Positions 1-9,582 of a DNA stretch of 64,000 nucleotides are shown piece by piece; position 1 is the stretch's first letter, and each line of letters opens with the position of its first letter. The notes under the pieces were generated by a model. It saw nothing but the letters and a program-made list of their open reading frames with translations. It was not told where the DNA came from and did no database searches. A program made the translations under genes and the position numbers. The stretch comes from Anaeropeptidivorans aminofermentans (GTDB taxonomy: Bacteria > Bacillota > Clostridia > Lachnospirales > UBA5962): the NCBI RefSeq assembly GCF_940670685.1, contig NZ_OW711693.1:3693331-3757330 (forward strand), written 5' to 3'.

Positions 1-636
1 CTTGCCGCCCTTAGTTCTTATTTAGAGGCAATGATAGAAGGGGTATGGGAACCAACCATAGAAAGGCTTAGAGGCTGCTATGAGGAAACAGCGCGGCTTT
101 CGGGGCTTGTATCTGACTTGGAAAGCCTTGCTAAAACCGAAAGCGAAAATTTAATACTGAATAAAACAGAAATTGATTTAATGGATATTGTTCGTTTCAG
201 CTGCAATAATTTTGAACTGGAAATGAAGAAAAAAAATCTTTCCCTTTCCATAGAGGGTAATCCGGTATCTGTTTATGCCGATAAGGACAGATTAAACCAG
301 GTCATGACAAATATTATCTCAAATGCCCTTAAATATACTTATGAAGGCGGAAATATTAATATTAAAGTAGAAGATGAAGAAGAAACGGCTATCCTAATCA
401 TTGAAGATGACGGAATAGGCATCGCAGAGCATGAGCTTGCGTTAATTTTTGAACGGTTTTACCGTACAGACGAATCGAGAAATCGAAAAACAGGCGGCGC
501 CGGCATCGGCCTTGCAATTGTAAAATCCATTATTACGGCGCACGGCGGAACGATTACAGCGGAAAAGCGTCATGAAGGCGGAAGCCGGTTTATAATAAAG
601 CTTCCCAAGGATAGTCACTATACAAGAGGAAGATAA
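1..636 (+). CDS. Sensor histidine kinase, 3' part (cut by window edge)
   Basis: This is the C-terminal part of a membrane two-component sensor kinase; the reading frame is open to base 1, so the gene starts outside the window. The first residues (LAALSSYLEAM) look like the end of an H-box, so the phosphorylated histidine lies just upstream. Visible ATPase motifs are the N-box (NQVMTNIISNALKYT), G1 (DDGIGIA), the F-box (FERFYRTD) and G2 (GGAGIGLAIVKS). The arrangement fits HisKA/HATPase_c kinases of the VanS/BaeS/PhoR type. A partner response regulator would be expected upstream. The input signal cannot be inferred because the sensory part is missing. Confidence 0.93.
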   Translation, partial: LAALSSYLEAMIEGVWEPTIERLRGCYEETARLSGLVSDLESLAKTESENLILNKTEIDLMDIVRFSCNNFELEMKKKNLSLSIEGNPVSVYADKDRLNQVMTNIISNALKYTYEGGNINIKVEDEEETAILIIEDDGIGIAEHELALIFERFYRTDESRNRKTGGAGIGLAIVKSIITAHGGTITAEKRHEGGSRFIIKLPKDSHYTRGR

Positions 637-741
637 AAAATATACAAACAAAAGCTTGTAAAGAGTTTTCATCTTTTTTCACTATAGGATATTAAAAAGA
701 AATATTTTAAAGAGCAGTTGAAATGATAAGGAATACCTTCT

Positions 742-774
742 TCCCCAATGGCTAAAGAGAAAGGTCATTGGGGA
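742..774 (+). terminator. Hairpin after the sensor kinase gene
   Basis: A 9-bp perfect stem (TCCCCAATG / CATTGGGGA) with a 15-nt loop lies about 105 bases after the kinase stop codon. It is followed by TTTGCTGCGTCTTTCT, which is only a weak U-tract. It is plausible as the terminator of the plus-strand kinase transcript. Confidence 0.5.
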
Positions 775-898
775 TTTGCTGCGTCTTTCTAAAAAGATGC
801 TTTATAAAAATGCCATGTTTACTAGAATTTATATTCTCGGCATAAAATACAAATAATTTAAGTTTTCAAGCTGCAATCGGTAAATAAAAATATAAGCT

Positions 899-1333
899 AT
901 GGTAAATTTATGATGAAGCAGCAGCAAAAGCCTATTCTCTTAAGGCTTATGGTCACCAAACAAAAAACAAGGCTAATCACCATAAGAAAACCTTCACTAA
1001 AAAAGGGGTACAGGCTTACGCCTGTATCCTTTTCCAAGTTTGCTTCGTATAAAAGGATTCCCTTCGGAAATAGAGTGAAATTGCCTTTATAATAAATTAA
1101 CTTGAATTTTTCAAGTTAATTTATTATATATCCAAGAAAAACTTATTTAACTTTAAAAGAAACTTCTTCTAAAGTTAAATAAGCTTGTACTGCAATAGAG
1201 CATAAGGCTTTCAGTATATGAAGTCAAATAAAAGCAGTTTTACAAAAGGCCATTTATTCTATTTCTTCTAAAATACATTTTTAAGCCTAAGGGAATATAC
1301 GGCCTTGCTACTGGCTATTTTAAAATTTACTAT
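899..1333. repeat. Long palindrome-rich repeat element, copy 1
   Basis: Bases 899-1288 match 2001-2390 with only scattered substitutions and no length change. The outer ends are inverted relatives of each other (TATGGTAAATTTA at the left, TAAAATTTACTATA at the right), as in a MITE. Inside is a chain of hairpins: CTTATGGT/ACCATAAG at 946-986, TACAGGC/GCCTGTA at 1009-1026, a long AATAAATTAACTTGAA palindrome near 1091-1126, and CTTATTTAACTTTA/TAAAGTTAAATAAG near 1141-1184. A 60-codon open frame inside is present in both copies but has no sign of being a gene. Confidence 0.85.
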
Positions 1334-1358
1334 ATAAGAACAAATAAAAGACATTTTT

Positions 1359-1399
1359 ATGAAGCCCCTGAACCTATTTTGCCGGTTCAGGGGCTTCAT
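1359..1399. repeat. Strong 16-bp-stem palindrome downstream of the GNAT gene
   Basis: ATGAAGCCCCTGAACC is followed by a 9-nt loop and its exact complement. It lies about 70 bases past the end of the minus-strand GNAT gene and could end its transcript. Neither strand shows a proper U-tract after the stem, so intrinsic termination is uncertain. Confidence 0.5.
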
Positions 1400-1466
1400 A
1401 GTAATGAGAATCTGGGTCGTAAAATCCCCTGGCGATAATTAGGGTATAATCCAATTCAAAAAATGC

Positions 1467-1925
1467 CTAAAGCCTGCATATCATTGTATGCACTGTATCT
1501 TCAAATCCAATCTTTTCATAAAATGCTTTAGCCGAATTATTTGCTAATACAGTAAGTTCAATATATTCTAAATCCTTTTCGGTGGCCCAGTTTTTTGCCA
1601 TAAGCATCAGTTTAGTTGCTATGCCATTGCCACGAAAACCCTTCGTAACAATTATATCCATTACATATGCATATCTGCGCTTTACACGGAAACTGAAATC
1701 CGATGTCTCTTTCTCAAAAACTGATATAAAACCTATTATTTCATCTGCTTCCTCTGCTATAAAAATATCTGAATTTAGATCTGTGATTATACTTTCTATA
1801 AACATTTTATCTTGTTCACCGTTTTGATTCAAGTAGGGTTGCAAATCAGCCATAACTTGAAATTGCTCTTTACATAACAATAAAATTTTATTGATATCCT
1901 GTATAACAGCTTTTCTTAAATTCAT
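1467..1925 (-). CDS. GNAT-family N-acetyltransferase
   Basis: A 152-residue GCN5-related acetyltransferase, the usual length for a single-domain GNAT. The acetyl-CoA-binding core is visible as DIIVTKGFRGNGIATKLM (the R/Q-x-x-G-x-G/A loop), followed by YIELTVLANNSAKAFYEKIGF, the typical motif B end. A short RBS-like GGGGACGGG precedes the ATG at 1925. The gene stands alone between two copies of a 390-bp repeat and has no functional neighbour, so the acceptor (amino acid, aminoglycoside, protein N-terminus or other) cannot be told. Confidence 0.85.
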   Translation of the reverse strand: MNLRKAVIQDINKILLLCKEQFQVMADLQPYLNQNGEQDKMFIESIITDLNSDIFIAEEADEIIGFISVFEKETSDFSFRVKRRYAYVMDIIVTKGFRGNGIATKLMLMAKNWATEKDLEYIELTVLANNSAKAFYEKIGFEDTVHTMICRL

Positions 1926-2000
1926 TTTCCCGTCCCCTTTGTTATAAATTTATTATATTTTGCCTTATCAGCCTGAATAAAGCAGGTATATCCCCAGATT

Positions 2001-2531
2001 ATAGTAAATTTATGATGAAGCAGCAGCAAAAGCCCATTCTCTTAAGGCTTATGGTTACCAAACAAAAAACAAGGCTAATCACCATAAGAAAACCTTCACT
2101 AAAAAAGGGGTACAGGCTTACGCCTGTATCCTTTTCCAAGTTTGCTTCGTATAAAAGGATTCCCTTCGGAAATAGAGTGAAATTGCCTTCATAATAAATT
2201 AACTTGAATTTTTCAAGTTAATTTATTATATACCCAAGAAAAACTTATTTAACTTTAAAAGAAACTTCTTCTAAAGTTAAATAAGTTTGTACCGCAATAG
2301 AGCATAAGGCTTTTAGTATATAAAGTCAAATAAAAGCAGTTTTACAAAAGGCCATTTATTCTATTTCTTCTAAAACACATTTTTAAGCCTGGGTATAGTC
2401 AATTATATACCTTTATAAGCATTTGGTTTTAGGGGTATAAAATAAGAGAAAAGCTAATTGACAATGCTGCTATTTTATATAAATTCAAGCGATATCCGGC
2501 CTTGCTGCTGTTTAACTTCAAATTTACTATA
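2001..2531. repeat. Long palindrome-rich repeat element, copy 2 (with internal insertion)
   Basis: Bases 2001-2390 repeat 899-1288. After base 2390 about 105 bases of unrelated AT-rich sequence intervene. The element's usual right end then resumes (GGCCTTGCTGCTGTTTAAC, then AAATTTACTATA, ending at 2531). Copy 2 therefore looks like the same element with a nested insertion. It lies in the same orientation as copy 1, so the pair forms direct repeats around the GNAT gene. Confidence 0.8.
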
Positions 2532-2935
2532 ATTGACAGCGTAATTATATCAGTAATACTTCAATCTCAGGGGCTTTATAAGCCTTGATAATACAATAAT
2601 ACAGATTAGAAGAGCTTTCATAAGGTTTTTTTCATTTGCACAGAACTTAAAAAACAAAAGAGGTCTTAGCCCTTTTCTTACCGCAGGCCCTTGAAGACAT
2701 AAGTTCTGCGTTAAATATATACAGGCATTCTAATATCAGTTATAAAAAAGAAACAACTATTATACGAAATACTAATTTAAAAAATATTATTATGTATTCC
2801 ATTGGATTTTATTTATTCTATAAAATACTTATATGGATGAAGTTTCTGCATTCCCATATGCTTAAACCCTGTTGCTAAATCATGTAACTTATATTAACAA
2901 CTCAAAAAATATTCATCTGCAGCGCATTTAAAACC
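2532..2935. other. Intergenic, AT-rich, no gene seen
   Basis: About 400 bases with no convincing reading frame and no clear terminator after the nucleoside hydrolase gene. I see only scattered short A/T runs. Confidence 0.6.
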
Positions 2936-3886
2936 TTATGCGTAAGATTTAACGGCTTCAATAATCTTTCCAATAACCCTTTCCGTATCCAGTTTCATTA
3001 AAACAAGGCAATTGGGTTCTTCTTTCTTGAAGCCGGGCTTTCTTCTGTCTGCCAATGTATAGCCTCTGCAATATTTTCCGCCTGTTTCAACAACAACGTG
3101 AAGGGTTTCACCCTCAAAAAGCTCCGGATATACGACAGCCAAAACGGATACTGTATCATGCATGCTTACACACTTTGTGGCCTTTTCAGGCCCGTCAAAA
3201 TTATCGAAATAAAAACTTAAAATCGTCGCAATCATGTCGGAAACAGGGGTGCCAACTGCCCTGATTTCCTCAACGTGATGAGCATAGATATTTGCCTGAT
3301 GGGTCACATCAAGGCCTGCCATAATTATAGGAATGCCGCTTCCATATACAATTTCGGCCGCCTCCGGGTCAGCAAGAATGTTAAATTCCGCCGCCGGGGT
3401 ATGGTTTCCTGTATAGAGACCGCCGCCCATTACGGATATTTGTTTTATCTTGGATTTAAGCTCAGGGTAAGCGCTTAAAAGAATCGCTATGTTTGTTAAG
3501 GGCCCTACAGCAATAATCGTAACAGGTTCTTCCGCTTCTGATAAAATACGCTTATAGGCCTCAAGCCCTGATTCTGCTTCAAGAGGATGAAATTTCTCCG
3601 CCGGAATAGAATAGGCTCCCAAACCGGAAACGCCATGGGCCTCAGGCGCCTCAATAACCTCCTTGCCCAGCAAAGGCCTTCTTGCGCCCTTGTATATCTT
3701 GCTTTTTACGCCAAGGGTAGAAAGTACGGTTCTTGCATTGGCAGTAACCTTTTCAATACCAACATTGCCGGCTACGGTAATAACCGCTTTAATATCCAAC
3801 TCCTCAAGGGTAAACGCAACCATTAACGCTACGGCGTCATCAATACCGGGGTCAGTGTCTATTATTACAGGTATTTTCTTTTCCAT
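2936..3886 (-). CDS. Inosine-uridine preferring nucleoside hydrolase
   Basis: Hydrolyses the N-glycosidic bond of ribonucleosides to give free base and ribose in the cytoplasm. The family signature is at the N-terminus: VIIDTDPGIDDAVALM, the DxDxxxDD calcium-binding cluster. Further matches are VMGGG, AEFNILADPEAAEIV and a late MHDTVSVLAVVYPELF segment carrying the conserved His-Asp pair. The length of 316 residues is normal. I place the start at 3886 rather than at the upstream in-frame ATG (3901), because GAGGAG sits 7 bases before it. It is the last gene of the nucleoside locus, just after the MFS gene, and would supply ribose to the ribokinase encoded upstream. Base preference (purine or pyrimidine) cannot be read from sequence. 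Confidence 0.93.
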   Translation of the reverse strand: MEKKIPVIIDTDPGIDDAVALMVAFTLEELDIKAVITVAGNVGIEKVTANARTVLSTLGVKSKIYKGARRPLLGKEVIEAPEAHGVSGLGAYSIPAEKFHPLEAESGLEAYKRILSEAEEPVTIIAVGPLTNIAILLSAYPELKSKIKQISVMGGGLYTGNHTPAAEFNILADPEAAEIVYGSGIPIIMAGLDVTHQANIYAHHVEEIRAVGTPVSDMIATILSFYFDNFDGPEKATKCVSMHDTVSVLAVVYPELFEGETLHVVVETGGKYCRGYTLADRRKPGFKKEEPNCLVLMKLDTERVIGKIIEAVKSYA

Positions 3887-3897
3887 AAATACACTCC

Positions 3898-5115
3898 TCA
3901 CTTAAATAATTTTAAATACATTCTACGGATAATTAAGCCTGTAAAGCCTGAAACAGCTGTTAAAACAAGCATCAGTATAAATACATTTACTACATTTGTA
4001 ACCTCTATCATTTTTCCGGTAATGGCACTGGACAAGGCAAGCCCGATACCTGAACTTGACGATATGAAGCCTGTTGCCGCGCCGGTGTTTTTCCAGAACA
4101 GCTGGCCCATTAGCCCCACACTTAAAGAAAATAGGGTTCCGGAAACAGTTCCCGTTATAAAAAGGGCTATGGTAAAAATAAAGCTGCTGCCGATAATAAT
4201 TCCCCCAAGCATGGTAAAAAAGGCAGCAAAAGGATAAATTATAAGAAGCTTTGTCACATGTATTTTACCGGAAAGATATAAATTCATCACAGCGCCTGCA
4301 ATGCAGCCAATCTGATAAATACCGAGAATCTTTACGGCGGAAGAGTTGCTGTAATTAAAAACCTCCGTCATGTATACATCAGCCCATCTTGATAAAATAC
4401 CCGTAGCCAAGGAAGAACATATCATAAAAATACATATACCAAGGCCTTCTCTCAAAGGCTTAGGCTCAGCAGAGAAAGCGCTGGTGCGTGAACTTTCGGC
4501 ATCGGTATTTTTATTGGCAGTCTTCGGAAAAGTAACTGTCTGTACAAAAATCAGCAACAGGATAAATGCCGTACCATAGAAGATATATGCCGTCTTCCAG
4601 CTTACATTATAATCATAGATTGCACCGATTAATATAGGTGCAGTGACAGCACCGCTTGCAAAAGCCAGCTGGACAAGGGGCATCTTCGGTGTGGCATCCT
4701 TATATGAATCAAATAAAATGGCCTGCGCGCTGGGGTCTACACAGCAGTATCCAATACCCAAAACCGCCGTAAGCAAAACTAAAACAGAAAAAATATTCGT
4801 TAAGGGCACCAAAAAGTAAAAAATGATAAATAAAACAAGCCCCAGTGAAATTATAATTTTTCTGCCATACTTATCTGATAAACCTCCGAAAAGCATAGGA
4901 AACAAGCCGCAAAATAAGCTGTAAACCGTAAGAACCATACCAATGGAAGCAATCCCTATGCCAAAATGCTCCATAAGGGAGGCTTTTGTCGAGGCAATTA
5001 ATATACTTCCGGCTCCTTCAAGAAACATACAGATATATACGACTGCCACCGCTCTTATATTGGGTTTATTTTGATTTTCAGTATTGTGTTGGGTATAGAC
5101 ATTAGTATTTTGCAA
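3898..5115 (-). CDS. MFS transporter
   Basis: A roughly 405-residue polytopic membrane protein with about 12 hydrophobic segments and the MFS loop 2-3 motif seen as GGLSDKYGRKIIISLG. I favour a TTG start at 5115: GGAGG lies 6 bases upstream, and the longer ATG frame at 5130 has no equal site. The start overlaps the end of the ribokinase gene by 14 bases, implying translational coupling. Its place between ribokinase and nucleoside hydrolase suggests export of the released nucleobase, or uptake of a nucleoside or pentose, but the sequence does not identify the substrate. Confidence 0.85.
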   Translation of the reverse strand: MQNTNVYTQHNTENQNKPNIRAVAVVYICMFLEGAGSILIASTKASLMEHFGIGIASIGMVLTVYSLFCGLFPMLFGGLSDKYGRKIIISLGLVLFIIFYFLVPLTNIFSVLVLLTAVLGIGYCCVDPSAQAILFDSYKDATPKMPLVQLAFASGAVTAPILIGAIYDYNVSWKTAYIFYGTAFILLLIFVQTVTFPKTANKNTDAESSRTSAFSAEPKPLREGLGICIFMICSSLATGILSRWADVYMTEVFNYSNSSAVKILGIYQIGCIAGAVMNLYLSGKIHVTKLLIIYPFAAFFTMLGGIIIGSSFIFTIALFITGTVSGTLFSLSVGLMGQLFWKNTGAATGFISSSSGIGLALSSAITGKMIEVTNVVNVFILMLVLTAVSGFTGLIIRRMYLKLFK

Positions 5116-6013
5116 GGCTTTCCTCCACATCGGACAGGTAAGGGATTGAAGTCTGAGCGCCGTATTTTGTTGTTGAGAGTGCTGCCGCCATCTGGGCCGA
5201 CCTCAGTGCATCGTCCATATGAATCCCTTCTGTAATGAAGCTGGCAAGCGCGCCGCAAAAGGTATCCCCTGCAGCTGTCGTATCAACCACCGGAACCTTA
5301 AATGCAGGGCAGTATTTTTTATCCTGGCCGTTAAAGTAAGCCGCTCCCTTGCTGCCCATAGTTATAATGGGATATTTAACACCCTTTTCCAAAAGCATGT
5401 CAATGGCTTTAAAAGAGGATATTTCATCTTCAACATGAACCGACGTAAGGGCGAAAGCCTCCGACTGATTTAATATCAGGTAATCAATACAGGCGAGTAA
5501 GTCTTCCTCAAAGGGCTTCATAGGCGCAGGATTCAGAAAAATCTTCGTTTTTCCTGCATATTTTTTAATACTATAGTAAATGGTTTCCAGCGGTATTTCA
5601 TGCTGAAGCATAATGGCATCGGAAGAAAGAATAAGCCCGTCTATGCTGTCAATATCTGAAGGCGTAACCTGTCCATTGGCCCCTTCGGATAAAACAATGC
5701 TGTTTTCCCCGTCTACAACCGTTATTATGGCGACGCCTGTATTAGCAGTTTTACTGATTAAAACAGTATCCGTGTGAATACCCGATTCTTTTAACGTAGC
5801 AATCAGCTCTTTACCAAAGGCGTCATTGCCTACTTTGGCAGCCATATGAACCTCAGCCCCCATCCTTGCACAGGCTACGGCCTGATTTGCGCCTTTTCCT
5901 CCGGGAATCATGGCAAAAGAATGGCCGTGCATTGTTTCACCCGGTTCAGGATACCTGCCTGCTGAAATCACCAAATCCATATTCATGCTGCCTATCACTG
6001 TTATTTTTGACAT
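5102..6013 (-). CDS. rbsK: Ribokinase (PfkB family)
   Basis: Phosphorylates ribose to ribose 5-phosphate with ATP. The 303-residue protein has both PfkB signatures: the N-terminal SMNMDLVI and PGGKGANQAVACARMGA substrate-binding region, and the C-terminal DTTAAGDTFCGALAS motif with the anion-hole glycine and catalytic aspartate intact. The start codon lies just after the permease stop at 6018, and the stop overlaps the MFS gene, so it is co-transcribed with the importer. In this setting it would capture ribose released by the nucleoside hydrolase. Other sugars are possible, since PfkB kinases vary, but the sequence is ribokinase-like throughout. Confidence 0.92.
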   Translation of the reverse strand: MSKITVIGSMNMDLVISAGRYPEPGETMHGHSFAMIPGGKGANQAVACARMGAEVHMAAKVGNDAFGKELIATLKESGIHTDTVLISKTANTGVAIITVVDGENSIVLSEGANGQVTPSDIDSIDGLILSSDAIMLQHEIPLETIYYSIKKYAGKTKIFLNPAPMKPFEEDLLACIDYLILNQSEAFALTSVHVEDEISSFKAIDMLLEKGVKYPIITMGSKGAAYFNGQDKKYCPAFKVPVVDTTAAGDTFCGALASFITEGIHMDDALRSAQMAAALSTTKYGAQTSIPYLSDVEESLAKY

Positions 6014-6017
6014 GTTA

Positions 6018-6941
6018 TCATTTCCTTTTCACTTTTTGATCCAACATTTTTTTGTATGATGATATACCCAGAAAAACTACAGTTGCAATATAGGGAATCG
6101 CCTGAATCAAGTTTGCCGGGATATCGAAACGCTGCATATTATTGGCCACCGAATCAAAAAAACCAAATAACAGAGCAGCAAACATGCCGCCGATGGGTGA
6201 CTGCCCGCCGATATTAGAAGCTGCCAAACCGAAAAATCCGCGCCCTGCAACCATATCTCTTGTAAACATGGACATATAGCCCATAGACATATACGCACCG
6301 CCGAGGCCTGCTAATAAACCGCATAAAAGCAATGAAATAAAGCGGATTTTACTAACGGATATTCCTACCGAGGAAGCAGCGTCAGGATTTTCACCTACTG
6401 CTCTGATCTGAAGCCCTAAAGGAAGCTTAAACAAAACAATATGAACAACGATAACCATGATAAACGCCACGTAAGTGAGTATATTGTGGCCGGAGAAAAT
6501 CTCACCCAGTATAGGAATCTGATGAAGCAAAGGGATTGCCATCGTCGGCATAACCTTGCTTGCAAGGGAGGAGGACATGGATTTATCCCCTGTTAAAGTA
6601 AATAATATAAAAATCGTTCCGCCCGAGGCAAACAAGTTCATGGCAATACACGCAAGATACATATCTGCCTTCAGCTTAACCGTAAAATAAGAAAGCATTA
6701 TGGAAATCACAAGGCCTGTAACAATGGCACAAACTAAGCCGGCGAAGGCATTCCCAAAAACTGCAGAACCGATTACCCCGAAAAGCGCAGCAAAAAGCAT
6801 TGTGCCTTCAATAGCCATATTTGTAATGCCTGCCCGCTGGGTAAGCATGGCTGCAAGGGTTGCAAATAAAATCGGTGTCGTAAGCCTTATAATAGAATAA
6901 GCAAAAAACGGACTGAAAACAAGCGCTAAAAGGTCTTTCAT
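6018..6941 (-). CDS. ABC transporter permease (nucleoside type, NupQ/YufQ-like)
   Basis: A 307-residue inner-membrane permease of the BPD_transp_2 type, mostly hydrophobic helices. Recognisable family features are the N-terminal ATLAAMLTQRAGITNMAIEG stretch, the cytoplasmic coupling region (GLQIRAVGENPDAASSVGIS) and GRGFFGLAASNIGG. It overlaps the second permease by 4 bases. Together with that permease, the two-domain ATPase and the BMP lipoprotein it forms a Bmp/Nup-type importer; characterised relatives import purine nucleosides. The substrate is inferred from the adjacent nucleoside hydrolase and ribokinase genes. Confidence 0.92.
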   Translation of the reverse strand: MKDLLALVFSPFFAYSIIRLTTPILFATLAAMLTQRAGITNMAIEGTMLFAALFGVIGSAVFGNAFAGLVCAIVTGLVISIMLSYFTVKLKADMYLACIAMNLFASGGTIFILFTLTGDKSMSSSLASKVMPTMAIPLLHQIPILGEIFSGHNILTYVAFIMVIVVHIVLFKLPLGLQIRAVGENPDAASSVGISVSKIRFISLLLCGLLAGLGGAYMSMGYMSMFTRDMVAGRGFFGLAASNIGGQSPIGGMFAALLFGFFDSVANNMQRFDIPANLIQAIPYIATVVFLGISSYKKMLDQKVKRK

Positions 6942-8029
6942 GCTTTCACACCTCCTTCGGCACTGTTTCCGCTTTTAATTGTTGCCCTTTCAAGGGATTT
7001 CTGCTTCATGTTGGCAAGGAAAGCAGAAGAAGCAATCAGAAGAATAATTGTTGCCTGAATAACCGATACAATTTCAAAGGAAATATCGGAGGAGCGGTTA
7101 AGGATATCAGCACCGGTCCTGATATATGCAAGAAATAAGGCCGCAAAGGGCACCATGGCCGGGTTGTTCCTTGCCAAGGTAGCAATAATTACGCCGTCAA
7201 AGCCATATCCTGGTGATTTAACCCATTTAAAGCATGTATACATGCCCAGTATTTCCGTAGAGCCGCCAAGCCCTGCAAGAGCCGCACCCACTACCTGAGC
7301 GCCAATCATGATTTTTGTAACGGGGATTCCGCTGTAATGGGCAAATTCCATATTTGTTCCTGTCATGCGAAGGGCGTAGCCGCCTTTTGTTTTATACATA
7401 AAAACACTGACTGCAATAATACATAGAATTAAAATAAAAATACCTGCATGGATACGAGTTCCGTCAATAATACGGGGAAGCGCCAGCGCCGGAGACCAGC
7501 TTAAAGATTCAAGAGCCATTTTGTTGGCGTCTCTTATCTGGGTCAAAATATGCTGTACAATGCTTCCCATTACATAATTGAGCATTAAGCTTGTAACAAG
7601 CTCCATGGCACCGAAGCGGATTTTCATAAAAGCGGGAATAAAGCCGAGAATCCCTCCAACAGCAGCCCCTGCCAAAAGGGATATGAGAATCGTCAAAGGC
7701 GCAGGAAGATTTAAAAACAAAGCGCATACCGTAGCCGCCATGGCGCCGGAATAAAAAGCGCTGTCGGAAACAAGGTTAATCTGCTTGGCCCGGAAGGTAA
7801 GAGAGATGGCAAGACCGCAGAAAGTCAGAGGAATTGCAAGCTCGATGATATTGCCAATACGGCGCTTGGAGGTGAGAGGCCCTAAAAACAGAGTTTTGAT
7901 TGCCTCGATAGGCTCGCCGCTTACAACCATAATAATTAACACAACAAGACCTATGGAAATTAATATGGCAAGGGCCGTTCTAAGTATTTCAAATATAAGG
8001 TCGTTAAGCTTTGCTTTATTGTAGTTCAT
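6938..8029 (-). CDS. ABC transporter permease (nucleoside type, NupP/YufP-like)
   Basis: A 363-residue permease, longer than its partner as is usual for the first permease of BMP-type importers. It has about 8-10 hydrophobic segments, a conserved ELAIPLTFCGLAISLTFRAK block, and the coupling-helix region GGYALRMTGTNMEFAHYSGI. A short charged tail ends in EGGVKA. Its start overlaps the ATPase stop and its stop overlaps the second permease start, by 4 bases each, so the three genes are translationally coupled. It would form the heterodimeric channel with the downstream permease. Confidence 0.92.
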   Translation of the reverse strand: MNYNKAKLNDLIFEILRTALAILISIGLVVLIIMVVSGEPIEAIKTLFLGPLTSKRRIGNIIELAIPLTFCGLAISLTFRAKQINLVSDSAFYSGAMAATVCALFLNLPAPLTILISLLAGAAVGGILGFIPAFMKIRFGAMELVTSLMLNYVMGSIVQHILTQIRDANKMALESLSWSPALALPRIIDGTRIHAGIFILILCIIAVSVFMYKTKGGYALRMTGTNMEFAHYSGIPVTKIMIGAQVVGAALAGLGGSTEILGMYTCFKWVKSPGYGFDGVIIATLARNNPAMVPFAALFLAYIRTGADILNRSSDISFEIVSVIQATIILLIASSAFLANMKQKSLERATIKSGNSAEGGVKA

Positions 8030-9582
8030 TGATATAATCCCCCCATTTGCTCAGAGTTCATTTTTTTCAAACCCAGCATGTAAAGGCCTAATTCTTCCTC
8101 TGTAGCCGCGGAGGCATCTTCAAAATACCCTGTGATTTCTCCGTCATAAAACACTGCGAGGCTGTCGGAAAGCTCCATAACTTCGTTAATATCTGCTGAA
8201 ACAAGTAAAATTGCTTTTCCCTCATCTCTTAATTCCACAATCATATCATGGATAAAAGCAGCAGCACCGACGTCAATTCCTCTTGTAGGCTGGTCAGCCA
8301 CCAGAATGCTCAGGTCGCTTGTCATTTCCCTTGCGGCAACTACCTTTTGCATATTTCCGCCGGAAAGCATACGGCACTGGGTTTTATGAGAATCCGTCAC
8401 AATACGGAAACGTTCAATCATTTTCTTAGCATTTTCTGATATCTTGGATGCGTCAAGAAGCCCGAATTTATTATAGGCCTTATGGTCGTAACGGTCACTT
8501 ATTAAATTATCCTCTATGCTTTCATTTAAAGCGCAGCCGTATTTCATGCGGTCTTCCGGAATATGGGCAAGGCCGTTTTCCCTTATTTGCTTTATATTCT
8601 TTCCGATAATATCCTTATTTCTTAGGGTGATGGAACCGCTTTGAGGCTTCGCAAGACCTGTAAGACAGTCAATAAACTCCCTCTGGCCGTTTCCTTCAAC
8701 GCCGGCAATGCCTAGAATATGTCCGCCATGGATTTTCAAAGAAACATTGTTTACAATGGTCTTTCCTTCGTCATCAAGAACGTTTAAATCTTTCACTTCC
8801 ATAAGAACGTCTTTTTTCCGGGCAGGCTTTTTCTCAATTTCTCTTACAACATCACGGCCAACCATGGCAGCGGAAATACTTTCAACCGTCATATCCGCTA
8901 CGTTGTATACTCCCATCATCTTCCCAGTACGCATGATGGATATACGCCTGCATATGGACTTTATCTCATTAATTTTATGTGAAATAAAGATGATGGTGTG
9001 TCCGCTGTCTGCCAATGCCTTAAGCTGTTCAAAAAGCTCCTCTGTCTCCTGAGGGGTAAGTACAGCCGTAGGCTCGTCTAATATCAGTATTTTGGCGCCT
9101 CTGTAAAGAGCCTTTAATATTTCAACCTTCTGTTTCTGCCCAACAGAAATATCTCTTATTCTTGCTTTAGGGTCTACTTTAAACTTATATTTCTGGCAAA
9201 CCTCAGAAACCAGCTTTTCAGCTTTCTCATAGTCAATAAAATTGCCTGCTTTCTTCGGCTCCATGCCCAATACAATATTTTCGGTAACCGTAAGGCTCGG
9301 CACAAGCATGAAATGCTGATGCACCATACCAATGCCCAAGCTTATGGCTTTCATACTGGATGTGATGCTTTCCTGCTTTCCGTTTATGTATATTTCGCCG
9401 CCGGAGGGGCTTTCAATGCCAAATAATATTTTCATCAAGGTTGATTTTCCCGCACCGTTTTCCCCCATCAGGGCATGGATTTCGCCGGCTTCTACCTGAA
9501 AATTGATTTTGGAATTTGCCACAACTCCGTTTGGGTATACTTTGTCGATATTTCTCATATCCACAACTATTTTTCCATCCAT
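8026..9582 (-). CDS. ABC transporter ATP-binding protein, two-domain (NupO/YufO-like)
   Basis: A 518-residue cytoplasmic ATPase made of two fused ABC domains, as in ribose/galactose and BMP-type nucleoside importers. Domain 1 has a canonical Walker A (GENGAGKS), the signature region ISVGQKQKVEIL and Walker B (ILILDEPTAVLTP). Domain 2 has a degenerate Walker A (GVEGNGQREF) and signature LSGGNMQKVVAARE, the usual asymmetry of this family. It is the first gene of the transport operon. It is separated by about 625 bases, including a strong terminator, from the BMP lipoprotein gene upstream, so the two may be expressed at different levels. Confidence 0.95.
   Translation of the reverse strand: MDGKIVVDMRNIDKVYPNGVVANSKINFQVEAGEIHALMGENGAGKSTLMKILFGIESPSGGEIYINGKQESITSSMKAISLGIGMVHQHFMLVPSLTVTENIVLGMEPKKAGNFIDYEKAEKLVSEVCQKYKFKVDPKARIRDISVGQKQKVEILKALYRGAKILILDEPTAVLTPQETEELFEQLKALADSGHTIIFISHKINEIKSICRRISIMRTGKMMGVYNVADMTVESISAAMVGRDVVREIEKKPARKKDVLMEVKDLNVLDDEGKTIVNNVSLKIHGGHILGIAGVEGNGQREFIDCLTGLAKPQSGSITLRNKDIIGKNIKQIRENGLAHIPEDRMKYGCALNESIEDNLISDRYDHKAYNKFGLLDASKISENAKKMIERFRIVTDSHKTQCRMLSGGNMQKVVAAREMTSDLSILVADQPTRGIDVGAAAFIHDMIVELRDEGKAILLVSADINEVMELSDSLAVFYDGEITGYFEDASAATEEELGLYMLGLKKMNSEQMGGLYQ

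Noticed and set aside
910..1092. 60-codon open frame in the long repeat, present identically at 2012-2194
   Set aside because: It lies in hairpin-rich repeat DNA, has no RBS, a non-descript Lys/Arg-rich product, and owes its conservation to the repeat itself.
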